Assembly: GCA_032622095.1 (NCBI GenBank)
Contig: CP136065.1
Location: forward strand, 65,341,031-65,405,030
DNA: 64,000 bases
Reading direction: 5' to 3'
Source: Siphonodentalium dalli
Taxonomy: Eukaryota; Mollusca; Scaphopoda; Gadilida; Siphonodentaliidae
The notes below the pieces were generated by a model. It saw nothing but the letters and a program-made list of their open reading frames with translations. It did no database searches and had not been told where the DNA came from. Of this stretch, positions 61,601 through 64,000 are shown in pieces. Numbering within the stretch: the stretch's first letter is position 1; every line of letters begins with the position of its first letter. The position numbers and the translations under genes were made by a program.

Positions 61601-63110
61601 GGAATTTTGGTTATAAAACGGGTTGATAGTCTTATTGTGTGAGTCAAACAATAGACTTCTCGAAATTTTCAACTTTCAAGCGGCCATGTTGGACGCCATC
61701 TTGAATAAAAAAAATTCCCCAAAGCGGATTTTAGCGGATTTTGGATATGTTCACCAGGGGGTTATTCTGCTTCGAATGACACCAAATTCAGCTTGTTAAG
61801 AATTTTTTCCGGGTTCAACCCTTCAACAGCCAGACTATTACATGACTGGATTTTCTTGAAATTTTGCAAAAACCCTGTGCCATTCTCTTAAATATACGAG
61901 TCTCTTAAGGCCTTATAGGAAGCCTCGTACATATATAAGAAAATACAATGGTCCAACAATATTGACCTTGACCTTGTAAGCCAGGCATTCTTTCTTATAT
62001 GCGGGCCTCCCTATGGGAGACTCGATTATATAAGATAATGCACTGTCACAGGATATTTAATGCTGCACCAGCGCAACTCCCATCATGAAAGGGTTCACAT
62101 TTTCTAAATTCCAAGCCAGAAGAGGGTATGCCCAAAATATGGAATTGTGTCTGAATTAGAACAGATGAGGACTTTGTCATGTATATGAACACAAGCCTTA
62201 AAATTTTGTGTTTGTCATTTGCAGAATTAGGTCTCCCAGATGGTGAATTCAGTATTGGTACCCCTCAGTGGGCTAGCATCACCAAATTTACCCTCTGGGG
62301 ACCTCATTCTGCTTAGGCTCATCTTCTGTGAAGTATCTGTAGTCTCAAAATAACATTGTTTGAATTATTTCTGTTCAGTTTCAATATCCCCCAATTTTCC
62401 GAAGATAAAAATGCATAATCAAGATGACTAATAGGTGAACATCATCAACTTCAACTGTGGAACTTCAATCTGATCCTAGGTCTTCTATAGCAGTTGAGAC
62501 CTAAGCAGAATGAGGACCCCAGAGGGTGAATTTAGTGATGCTATCCCGCCATGTGGGACAGTGTCATTAAATTCACCCTCTGGTATAAACTGTTGACATA
62601 ATCTGAAGTAATCACTAAACGCGGTCAGAAGAATAATTGGGAGAAGTTATAAAGACTTAAGTTCAATTTATTCTCAGTCCTCACATTGCTGTGATCCAAT
62701 AAGTATTATGCAATGCAAGAGCTCATTTATAATACCATTATAATGAGTAAGTACACTTCAAATATGCTGTTTTGAAATATGCACACTAAGAGAGAAGATG
62801 TCTCCCGAGTTGGCTTCTTGGTTGGTGCCTGCTACATGTTGGGCCAATATTGATAAACGTGTAGATTTGGTGCCATAAAATCATGTGACTTTTCCCCGAC
62901 AAATGCATTTCCATAGCAACACCACAGTAACACACATTACAACTTACATGTATTTGTGGCTAAACCTGACTAATATCTAGCGTAATGGAAATCAGACTAA
63001 AACTTACAGTGCTTGGATGCCGAGACAGTATCATCTGTTTTGGAGGTAGAACTGGCATCAACAAAACATTTTCCGCTCTTGTACTGACTCTCTGAAAGCA
63101 CAGACATCAC
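25601..63110 (-). CDS. RAD54B: RAD54B-like SNF2-family DNA repair and recombination translocase, 18 exons, 5' end outside window
   Basis: RAD54B is an ATP-driven double-stranded-DNA translocase that helps RAD51/DMC1 in homologous recombination in the nucleus. Exons in transcript order: 63008-63110, 57195-57274, 55413-55490, 53149-53351, 51681-51762, 49944-50024, 46750-46899, 44636-44747, 42609-42788, 41411-41619, 39288-39449, 37045-37171, 35861-35967, 34601-34666, 33103-33219, 30270-30413, 28864-28938, 25601-25684. They sum to 2160 nt (719 residues plus TGA), with every junction in frame and all introns GT-AG. The motifs appear in order: I (DDMGLGKT), Ia (VTPGSLV), II (DEGH), III (LTGTPIQND), IV (VLVSN), V ([14 protein letters not shown]), VI (RVWRDGQ). 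RAD54B rather than RAD54L is indicated by [27 protein letters not shown] and the short SFIF tail. Roughly 200 N-terminal residues should lie right of the window. Many exon edges are tandemly duplicated. Confidence 0.96.
25980..26460. repeat. Dispersed repeat with (ATT)n start in RAD54B last intron
   Basis: TTATTATTATTATTATAG is followed by TAGAGCGCATTATACAATAA and CAATGCGCTTACAATAC, a non-coding type often found in invertebrate genomes. Family name not known to me. Confidence 0.4.
26605..26722. mobile_element. CTATACTAAA-type MITE fragment
   Basis: GGGAAATGTTTAGATAATAAG and GATGTGTTAGTATAGAAAAGG words. Similar fragments are at 6497-6560, 22308-22384, 25740-25832 and 44773-44885. Confidence 0.5.
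27060..28145. repeat. ~157-bp tandem repeat, seven units, in RAD54B last intron
   Basis: CCAAGATGG starts units near 27091, 27251, 27409, 27551, 27714, 27871 and 28021. Shared words: GACCCCAAAATGACTCGTTC, CATCTACATGTCAATG, GACAAATTTCATGATGATC, ACGACCTGTAGCCCGTGC. A related half unit lies at 49790-49840. Confidence 0.88.
28425..28745. repeat. ~152-bp tandem duplication
   Basis: GACAAATTAAGGTCCAT at 28488 and 28640 and CACGGATAATGTGCCAAGCAA in both units; a third partial end precedes it. Confidence 0.8.
28864..28938 (-). CDS. RAD54B: RAD54B exon 17 of window
   Basis: 75 nt, phase 0 to 0, encoding [20 protein letters not shown] then VVEHH. It matches the LSM.QL..WKH motif of the RAD54B tail. 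The acceptor is TATTTTAG and the donor GTAAGT. Confidence 0.92.
29034..29164. mobile_element. Truncated hAT-like end
   Basis: Starts TAGAGCCCTGCAAATATTC and carries GATTCGATTTGACG words, like the left end of 43271-44372, and stops at the next repeat. Confidence 0.4.
29165..29620. mobile_element. GAGGTCCCCAGAGG-family MITE, full length
   Basis: CAAGTCTGAGTTTAATGTACC at the left and GCAAACTCAGGCTTGC at the right; palindromes at 29202-29293 and 29513-29604. Confidence 0.72.
29746..29955. mobile_element. CTATACTAAA-type MITE
   Basis: Begins TTAACAGTTTCTATATTAAA and ends AGAATCTATTTATTATAGAAAG. The ends are short inverted repeats of TTTCTATACTAAATgAATTC type. The inner words AAATGTTCAGATAATAAGTT and CCTCCAGATGAATAATAGACC recur in every copy. 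Confidence 0.7.
30270..30413 (-). CDS. RAD54B: RAD54B exon 16 of window
   Basis: 144 nt, phase 0 to 0. Reads [20 protein letters not shown], a variable acidic stretch and [11 protein letters not shown]. The THDLL.C.C and CQLG landmarks are RAD54B-specific. The acceptor is TATATTTAAG and the donor GTAAAA. Confidence 0.95.
30584..31408. mobile_element. Second copy of the TTAAAG MITE
   Basis: Starts ATTAAAGATACAGGCAGCC and ends GGCTGCCCGTCCCTTTAAA, with internal words (ACAGAAAGAATAT, TCTAAATTATAACC) shared with 4606-5170. Longer than that copy. Confidence 0.6.
31450..31645. mobile_element. TTAA hairpin MITE, 5'-truncated
   Basis: Two TATATGCGAG palindromes and the CCAGTTATGGAACGGTTAA end. Lies in the RAD54B intron between exons 15 and 16. 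Confidence 0.65.
31700..32425. mobile_element. CTATACTAAA-type MITE with an internal insert
   Basis: TTTAACCCTTTCTATACTAAA at the left and GAATCCATTCAGTATAGAAAG at the right. About 450 bp of other sequence lies between 31790 and 32240, containing inverted copies of a TATCATATTTTCAATC-like stretch. Confidence 0.55.
32595..33102 (-). repeat. Degenerate array of RAD54B exon 15 donor edge
   Basis: About eight copies, 55-65 bp apart, of the - strand word CAAAAGAGGATCTCAAG|GT followed by TGTCATTCAAAA. They correspond to the last ~18 nt of exon 33103-33219 plus its donor. Some copies lost the GT (AAGATATTTG). A G-rich insertion lies at 32635-32681. Confidence 0.8.
33103..33219 (-). CDS. RAD54B: RAD54B exon 15 of window
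   Basis: 117 nt, phase 0 to 0, encoding [33 protein letters not shown] and SKDDLK. GTIEEK.YQRQ is the conserved end of the helicase core. The donor AAG|GTAACT and the end of the exon recur in about eight degenerate copies at 32595-33102. Confidence 0.96.
33254..33502. mobile_element. TTAA hairpin MITE
   Basis: TTAACCCTTTCATGAGGGGAG to GGTCATAGAAGGGTTAA, 35 bp upstream of RAD54B exon 15 on the gene strand. Confidence 0.75.
34235..34360. repeat. GAGGTCCCCAGAGG-family copy
   Basis: AATGAGGTTCCCAGAGGGTG and inverse CTCTGGGGACCTCATTC. Between RAD54B exons 14 and 15. Confidence 0.62.
34601..34666 (-). CDS. RAD54B: RAD54B exon 14 of window, motif VI
   Basis: 66 nt, phase 0 to 0, encoding [20 protein letters not shown] then TT. 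The two arginines of RVWRDGQ are the arginine-finger residues of motif VI. The acceptor is GATCTACAG and the donor GTGAGT. No edge repeats. Confidence 0.97.
35780..35805. repeat. 26-bp copy of RAD54B exon 13 interior
   Basis: Matches 35883-35908 of the exon at 24 of 26 positions, 103 bp downstream on the gene strand. A small or mostly eroded duplication. Confidence 0.55.
35861..35967 (-). CDS. RAD54B: RAD54B exon 13 of window, motif V
   Basis: 107 nt, phase 1 to 0. Encodes [20 protein letters not shown] then [15 protein letters not shown], the motif V region that contacts DNA and links to ATP hydrolysis. The acceptor is TTTTCTTCAG and the donor GTATGG. A 26-bp near-copy of its interior sits 103 bp downstream (35780-35805). 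Confidence 0.97.
36033..36090. mobile_element. Half foldback MITE beside RAD54B exon 13
   Basis: Only one arm (TCCTGAAAAGTTACCCATAA to TTTAGGGCATTAC) is present, about 65 bp upstream of the exon's acceptor. Confidence 0.6.
36125..36240. repeat. GAGGTCCCCAGAGG-family copy
   Basis: GCAGAATGAAGTCTCCAGAG and inverse CTCTGTGGACCTCATTCTGC. Immediately right are ACATCAGCTGATATC repeats (36280-36345). Confidence 0.62.
36872..37044 (-). repeat. 54-bp array of RAD54B exon 12 donor edge
   Basis: The + word TTTGTACTAAC starts at 36872, 36926, 36980 and 37034, exactly 54 bp apart. Each copy holds the donor GTTAGT and about 20 nt of exon end. Three copies are additional to the real edge and all keep the donor. 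Confidence 0.9.
37045..37171 (-). CDS. RAD54B: RAD54B exon 12 of window
   Basis: 127 nt, phase 0 to 1. Reads [37 protein letters not shown] and RYSPE, matching the RLDG..P...RQ..V..FNS block of the family. The donor is GTTAGT. The donor and exon end recur at exact 54-bp spacing downstream. A decayed copy of the acceptor and 5' half lies at 37953-38034. Confidence 0.95.
37953..38034 (-). pseudogene. Decayed copy of RAD54B exon 12 acceptor and 5' half
   Basis: Resembles 37121-37203: the polypyrimidine tract and CAG are kept, then [16 protein letters not shown] followed by a stop. It lies about 830 bp upstream of the functional exon on the gene strand. Inclusion would truncate the protein inside the second RecA lobe. 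Confidence 0.8.
38198..39126. mobile_element. MITE of the ATTTAAATTCGCGC family
   Basis: CACCTTATCGTATTTAAATTC to CCAATTTAAATAGAGTATGG with TTTTAAATTC subterminal words, in the RAD54B intron between exons 11 and 12. Confidence 0.65.
39183..39287 (-). repeat. Short array of RAD54B exon 11 donor edge
   Basis: About three 32-37-bp degenerate copies of the exon end ACCACACAAAG|GTTTGT follow the real donor. Two keep AAG|GTTTGT; one reads ATTTTTGT. Confidence 0.75.
39288..39449 (-). CDS. RAD54B: RAD54B exon 11 of window, motif IV
   Basis: 162 nt, phase 0 to 0. Reads [31 protein letters not shown] and [12 protein letters not shown], covering the start of the second RecA lobe and motif IV. Both edges are duplicated: the acceptor side in four further 76-bp units (39450-39775) and the donor side in about three degenerate units (39183-39287). 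Confidence 0.96.
39450..39775 (-). repeat. 76-bp array of RAD54B exon 11 acceptor edge
   Basis: The + word GTAAACC starts at 39428 (exon), 39504, 39580, 39656 and 39732, exactly 76 bp apart. Each unit holds ~21 nt of intron end including CAG plus ~55 nt of exon start. All four extra copies keep the acceptor AG. Confidence 0.92.
39805..40048. mobile_element. CTATACTAAA-type MITE
   Basis: Inverse orientation copy with AAATGGATTCTCCAGTTCAG, ATTCATTTGGAGGGATG and TTTAGTATAGAAAG. In the RAD54B intron upstream of exon 11. Confidence 0.65.
40990..41330. repeat. Dispersed repeat shared with 48545-48790
   Basis: (GT)n, then TAACT.GGTCAC and CTTAGAATAAGACACGCAAA in both copies. It ends about 80 bp from RAD54B exon 10. 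Confidence 0.55.
41411..41619 (-). CDS. RAD54B: RAD54B exon 10 of window
   Basis: 209 nt, phase 1 to 0, the longest exon. Contains [38 protein letters not shown] and a variable acidic end ([11 protein letters not shown]). LKKLCNHP is a family hallmark between the two RecA-like lobes. The acceptor is TTCTGATTCAG and the donor GTGAGT. Confidence 0.96.
42310..42608 (-). repeat. 50-bp array of RAD54B exon 9 donor edge
   Basis: The + word CAACTTACTT starts at 42351, 42401, 42451, 42501, 42551 and 42601 (real), exactly 50 bp apart. Each unit holds the exon end (CTGCCACCGAAAA) and an intact GTAAGT donor. Confidence 0.93.
42609..42788 (-). CDS. RAD54B: RAD54B exon 9 of window
   Basis: 180 nt, phase 1 to 1. 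Reads [20 protein letters not shown], a stretch with [12 protein letters not shown], and [17 protein letters not shown]. The start at 42788 was chosen because it completes the split Gly codon. The donor GTAAGT and the exon end recur five more times at exact 50-bp spacing (42351-42600). Confidence 0.96.
42970..43260. mobile_element. GAGGTCCCCAGAGG-family MITE, right end replaced
   Basis: Palindrome at 42983-43074, inner TTTCTTTTTCTTG segment, second palindrome starting at 43205 and cut off at 43260 by the hAT-like element. Confidence 0.62.
43271..44372. mobile_element. Probable hAT-like element related to 20823-22038
   Basis: It begins TAGAGCCCTGCG and ends CGAAGGGCCCTA with subterminal ATCGAATC words like the nested element. 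I see no clean 8-bp flanking duplication. A fragment with the same start lies at 29034-29080. Confidence 0.5.
44636..44747 (-). CDS. RAD54B: RAD54B exon 8 of window, motif III
   Basis: 112 nt, phase 0 to 1, encoding [20 protein letters not shown] and then [26 protein letters not shown] is motif III of SNF2 ATPases, which couples ATP hydrolysis to movement. The acceptor is ATCTCCGTAG and the donor GTATGA. Confidence 0.97.
45035..45495. mobile_element. GAGGTCCCCAGAGG-family MITE, full length, inverse orientation
   Basis: CAAGTCTGAGTTTATTGTGCC at the left, GGTACAGTAAACTCAGGCTTG at the right; palindromes at 45065-45154 and 45372-45465. Confidence 0.72.
45955..46744 (-). repeat. Degenerate ~75-80-bp array of RAD54B exon 7 donor edge
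   Basis: About nine copies of the - strand word ACCATAAAGACAACCTCTGTG, the counterpart of exon 7's ACCATAAAAACTACCTCG|GTGAG. Most copies have TGTGA in place of GGTGA, weakening the donor. Spacing and sequence are more eroded than in the 47-bp array on the other side of the exon. Confidence 0.8.
46750..46899 (-). CDS. RAD54B: RAD54B exon 7 of window, motif II (DEGH)
   Basis: 150 nt, phase 0 to 0. Reads [20 protein letters not shown], then [14 protein letters not shown] and TIKTTS. DEGH is the Walker B box that coordinates magnesium. The exon is flanked on both sides by minisatellites made of its own edges: 47-bp units at 46900-47760 and degenerate ~75-80-bp units at 45955-46744. Confidence 0.97.
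46900..47760 (-). repeat. 47-bp array of RAD54B exon 7 acceptor edge, 18 extra copies
   Basis: The word ACTGGGTA/ACTGGGTAG recurs from 46871 (inside the exon) to 47717 with a constant 47-bp period: 18 extra copies, no length drift. Each unit carries TTTTTTCTTGTAC plus ~30 nt of exon start. The acceptor CAG is changed (mostly to CGG) in 16 of 18 copies and kept in two, near 46946 and 47698. Confidence 0.93.
48545..48790. repeat. Dispersed repeat shared with 40990-41330
   Basis: GTGTGTGTGTCTGCTTGTAAC, TTAGAATAAGACACGCAAAA and TTTCACATTTATATAATGCG in the same order as the other copy. Confidence 0.55.
49118..49442. repeat. 36-bp minisatellite, nine units, grown from a dispersed repeat
   Basis: Unit GAGGGAGAACTCTATCTTAT plus TAGCACTCTCCATCA(A/G). 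Because 36 is divisible by three, one strand stays open, but this is the only intronic RAD54B minisatellite not built from an exon edge. Confidence 0.9.
49944..50024 (-). CDS. RAD54B: RAD54B exon 6 of window
   Basis: 81 nt, phase 0 to 0, encoding [20 protein letters not shown] then SSENRIE, the conserved NW..EF.KWLG stretch. The acceptor is TCTTTCCAG and the donor GTCAGT, a non-consensus +3 base. Confidence 0.94.
50471..50719. mobile_element. TTAA hairpin MITE, ends degraded
   Basis: AACCTTTCCTAATGGGAGCTG to CCAGTCATGGAAGGGTTGA, with two palindromes. Intronic. Confidence 0.65.
50764..50974. mobile_element. Foldback MITE, GTAATGCCCTAAATAATCGA family
   Basis: Arms of ~100 bp meeting near 50866-50875 (GCTCTCAGTGAGAGC). 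Confidence 0.8.
50995..51140. repeat. ~140-bp near-perfect palindrome
   Basis: GGCGTTATGGTTTATTAACG pairs with its exact inverse CGTTAATAAACCATAACGCC at the other end, with GGCCCGAGACGAAGTCGAGGGCC in the middle. A related half lies at 51557-51630 (GGGCCGTTAATATATTAACG). Confidence 0.88.
51540..51665. repeat. Second GGCGTTATGG foldback, right end of a possible 670-bp element
   Basis: GCGGGCCGTTAATATATTAA is self-complementary; AACGCCCTC at 51653-51661 is the inverse of GAGGGCGTT at 50995-51003, so 50995-51662 may be one element with GAGGGCGTT ends. Confidence 0.5.
51681..51762 (-). CDS. RAD54B: RAD54B exon 5 of window, motif Ia
   Basis: 82 nt. Completes the Trp codon split with the previous exon, then reads [20 protein letters not shown] and TPGSLVK, the motif Ia region. 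The donor is GTACAT, weaker than most in this gene. Confidence 0.95.
51850..52800. other. RAD54B intron without recognised features
   Basis: AT-rich intron sequence between exons 4 and 5; no repeats that I could match. Confidence 0.4.
52841..53040. mobile_element. Foldback MITE flanked by TA
   Basis: TACAGTAATGCCC at the left and GGGCATTACTGTA at the right suggest a TA target duplication and CAGT-type ends, as in Tc1/mariner-derived MITEs. Confidence 0.75.
53149..53351 (-). CDS. RAD54B: RAD54B exon 4 of window, helicase motif I
   Basis: 203 nt, phase 0 to 2. Contains [22 protein letters not shown] and the Walker A sequence [17 protein letters not shown]. The lysine and threonine of GKT, which contact ATP phosphates, are present. 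The usual DEMG is DDMG here, a conservative Glu to Asp change. Confidence 0.97.
53378..53640. mobile_element. CTATACTAAA-type MITE
   Basis: Contains AGGAAATGTTCAGATAAAAAG and ends GAATCCATTTGGTATAGAAAG GGTTAA. It lies next to RAD54B exon 4, 27 bp beyond its acceptor. Confidence 0.65.
54340..54540. repeat. Dispersed repeat fragment
   Basis: GGTGCTAACAATATAGAG and TTTCTGTTTATATTAA match the 14140-14560 family. Confidence 0.5.
54590..54660. repeat. GAGGTCCCCAGAGG-family half copy
   Basis: GCAGAATGAGGTCCCCAGAC to GATGCTATCCTGC; the inverse arm is missing and unrelated sequence follows. Confidence 0.58.
54889..55138. mobile_element. CTATACTAAA-type MITE
   Basis: TAAAACTTTCTATACTAAA to TTTTTAGTATAGAAAGGGTTAA, ending 22 bp from the 28-bp donor-edge array of exon 3. 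Confidence 0.7.
55160..55412 (-). repeat. 28-bp minisatellite of RAD54B exon 3 donor edge
   Basis: Nine copies of a 28-bp unit follow the exon; the real edge at 55412 is the tenth (252 bp = 9 x 28). Each holds CAAGTCAGAACCAACAG and the donor GTATAT and all copies look intact. Use of the next donor shifts the frame; use of any later one meets TAG. Confidence 0.95.
55413..55490 (-). CDS. RAD54B: RAD54B exon 3 of window (KPRYDP, LVMPRP)
   Basis: 78 nt, phase 0 to 0, acceptor TTTTGCAG. It encodes [20 protein letters not shown] then PSQNQQ, a conserved RAD54-family block just before the first helicase exon. The donor CAG|GTATAT and the last ~17 nt of the exon are repeated nine more times downstream (55160-55412). 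Confidence 0.93.
55541..56320. mobile_element. hAT-like 780-bp element with 8-bp target duplication
   Basis: ATCTAATC occurs at 55533-55540 and 56321-56328. The ends share CCAGCCTAGAGG in inverted orientation. It lies in the RAD54B intron before exon 3. Parts of its interior (56038-56150) match 5250-5350 inverted and 62640-62720. Confidence 0.82.
57084..57148 (-). repeat. Partial copy of RAD54B exon 2 donor edge
   Basis: Carries CAGCTAATTACAGAACACCATT|GTGAGTATTTAT, matching the end of exon 57195-57274 and its donor, offset by 94 bp. No acceptor-proximal part is present. Confidence 0.75.
57195..57274 (-). CDS. RAD54B: RAD54B exon 2 of window
   Basis: 80 nt, phase 1 to phase 0, encoding [20 protein letters not shown] and a few flanking residues, a linker matching the poorly conserved region before the helicase core. 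The acceptor is a tandem TAGCAG, so a 3-nt alternative start at 57277 is possible. The donor is GTGAGT. The junction frame supports it. Sequence conservation alone is weak. Confidence 0.75.
57440..61837 (+). mobile_element. Decayed 4.4-kb DNA transposon with long inverted ends and TTA target duplication
   Basis: Both ends share TAGTCTGGCTGT, then diverged inverted repeats over ~120 bp (ACCCGGAAAAAATTCTTAAC, AAAATCCGCTAAAATCCGC). TTA flanks the element at 57437-57439 and 61838-61840. Removing it restores a MITE end, AACCCTTACATGACTGG, which proves the boundaries. The internal reading frames are broken. They resemble a widespread invertebrate family of unnamed transposase-like proteins with [33 protein letters not shown] and [19 protein letters not shown] blocks and a cysteine-rich end. 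I cannot assign a superfamily with certainty. Confidence 0.85.
58550..61465 (+). pseudogene. Broken transposase-like reading frames inside the 4.4-kb element
   Basis: Segments in different frames follow one another: 58550-58747 ([20 protein letters not shown]), 58754-59233, 59340-59837 ([20 protein letters not shown]), 59846-60262 ([20 protein letters not shown]), 60189-60557, 60545-60970 ([29 protein letters not shown]) and 60998-61465. A cysteine-rich C-terminus ([15 protein letters not shown]) is read in another frame near 61245-61350. At least four frameshifts or stops mean it is not a working gene. Possible catalytic acids in DNVDHN cannot be confirmed. Confidence 0.75.
62190..62600. mobile_element. 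GAGGTCCCCAGAGG-family MITE
   Basis: Palindromes at 62221-62312 and 62508-62584 with the inner CCTAGGTCTTCTATAGCAG segment also seen near 9823-9845. Confidence 0.65.
63008..63110 (-). CDS. RAD54B: RAD54B exon (first in window)
   Basis: Reads [16 protein letters not shown] then a serine/threonine-rich stretch, matching the segment just before the SNF2 core where vertebrate RAD54B has a SGRCF sequence. The acceptor is TTTGCTTTCAG and the donor GTAAGT. Length is 103 nt, leaving phase 1. Confidence 0.88.
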
Positions 63111-63174
63111 CTGAAAGCAAAATCATTGTGGCTTAGACCACATAAAGTCAATGTTTTGGTTCTCAGGCAAAATT

Positions 63175-63580
63175 GCATGAGTTCAGTGTGCCTGTCACTT
63201 GCAGAATGAGGTCCCCAGAGGGTGAATTTACAGATGCTATTCTGCATAGCGGGCTAGTATCACTAAATTCACCCTCTGGGGAACTCATTCTGCTTAGGCC
63301 TAATCTTCTCTGGAAAGTTTCTTTATTATCAAATTTCTATAGAAACTTCTTCACATAGATTCTATTTCTTTTTTAGTATAGTTTCTCTACATCCCCAAAT
63401 TGGCAGACGAAACATTGCATAATCGAGGTTCGCAATGGATTGTGTACTTCAATCTGAGTCTATGTCTCCCATAGCTGATGAGGCCATGCGGAATGAGGTC
63501 CCCAGAGGTTGAATTTAGTGATTCTAGCCTGCTTTGCAGGAGAGCATCACTAAATTCAGCCTCTGACAGGCACACTAAAC
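63175..63580. mobile_element. GAGGTCCCCAGAGG-family MITE in first visible RAD54B intron upstream
   Basis: TGAGTTCAGTGTGCCTGTCA at the left, CTGACAGGCACACTAAACTC at the right. Lies 65 bp upstream of the first RAD54B exon in the window. Confidence 0.72.
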
Positions 63581-63772
63581 TCAGACTTGGTGGGTGGGAG
63601 TTTTTTTTATACTTTACCTCGATGATTCTATCAAACACCACCTGATACAGTAACTTAGTGGTATTACATTATATGAATGGTCTCAAACCTTGAAGATCAA
63701 AACCAGTGATTTATTCATTATTAATTATAATAAGCTTTAATTTAAATTTGTAAATGTCTTTAAATTTGTGTG

Positions 63773-63942
63773 TCACATATATAAGAAAATGCACTGGCTT
63801 ACAAGGTCAAGGTAAATATTGTTAGGCCAATGCATTCTCTTATATATACGAGGTTCCCTATGGGAAACTCGCATATATAAGAGAATGCATTGGCACAGAG
63901 TTTTCACAATATTTCAGGAAGCTGCAGTCATGGAAGGGTTAA
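63773..63942. mobile_element. TTAA hairpin MITE, partial
   Basis: ATATATAAGAAAATGCACTGG core and GCAGTCATGGAAGGGTTAA end. Intronic. Confidence 0.65.
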
Positions 63943-63966
63943 GCACATATTGTTCAGTATTATTTA

Positions 63967-64000
63967 AACCCTTTCTATACTAAATGAATTCTCCCATGGC
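63967..64000. mobile_element. CTATACTAAA-type MITE cut by window edge
   Basis: AAACCCTTTCTATACTAAATGAATTCTCCC is the family terminus; the rest is outside. Confidence 0.55.

Larger units (their letters stand above)
57430..62096. mobile_element. TTAA hairpin MITE split by the 4.4-kb transposon
   Basis: Left end TTAACCCTTA at 57430-57439; the remainder 61838-62096 runs CATGACTGG to CATCATGAAAGGGTT. It belongs to the same family as 13639-13901, with internal ATATAAGAGAATGCA palindromes. Confidence 0.8.

Noticed and set aside
57440-61837. piggyBac transposon
   Set aside because: The flanking TTAA belongs to the host MITE; the element itself made a TTA duplication and its protein blocks are not piggyBac-like.
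28864-63110. RAD54L rather than RAD54B
   Set aside because: The tail (THDLL, CQLG, WKH, SFIF) and the LVMPRP segment fit RAD54B; the RAD54L-specific end is absent.

Overview
The window is metazoan nuclear DNA: AT-rich, with short exons, GT-AG introns and a dense load of small DNA transposons, tandem repeats and no bacterial-type operons. The frequent acatgta-type words and the repeat types suggest a marine invertebrate, possibly a bivalve or another lophotrochozoan, but this is an inference I cannot prove from the sequence.

Two protein-coding genes are recognisable and they converge. On the + strand at the left are the last two exons (4466-4569 and 6004-6133) of a phosphatidate cytidylyltransferase (CDS1/CDS2 family); the rest of that gene lies left of the window or was not found. 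On the - strand, 18 exons between 63110 and 25601 encode the helicase core and complete C-terminus of a RAD54B-type SNF2/Swi2 DNA-repair translocase (719 residues here). The N-terminal exons lie beyond the right edge. Every exon junction keeps the reading frame, and all SNF2 motifs are present. The roughly 19 kb between the genes is almost entirely repeats.

The repeats include three hAT-like elements with clear 8-bp target duplications (2146-3592, 20823-22038, 55541-56320); a 4.4-kb decayed transposon (57440-61837) with about 120-bp inverted ends and a TTA duplication, inserted inside an older MITE; several MITE families (a TTAA-flanked hairpin family, a CTATACTAAA family, a TA-flanked foldback, a GAGGTCCCCAGAGG family, an ATTTAAATTCGCGC family); and about a dozen tandem arrays.

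The most unusual feature is that in RAD54B nearly every intronic minisatellite consists of copies of an adjoining exon edge. Each unit carries the last or first bases of the exon plus its splice site: 28 bp x10, 47 bp x19, 50 bp x6, 76 bp x5, 54 bp x4 and others. The terminal exon runs into about 13 copies of its own end in the presumed 3' UTR, and the last exon of the cytidylyltransferase has decayed copies of its acceptor region. This looks like a recurrent exon-edge duplication process that makes decoy splice sites, and it is the main candidate here for something undescribed.
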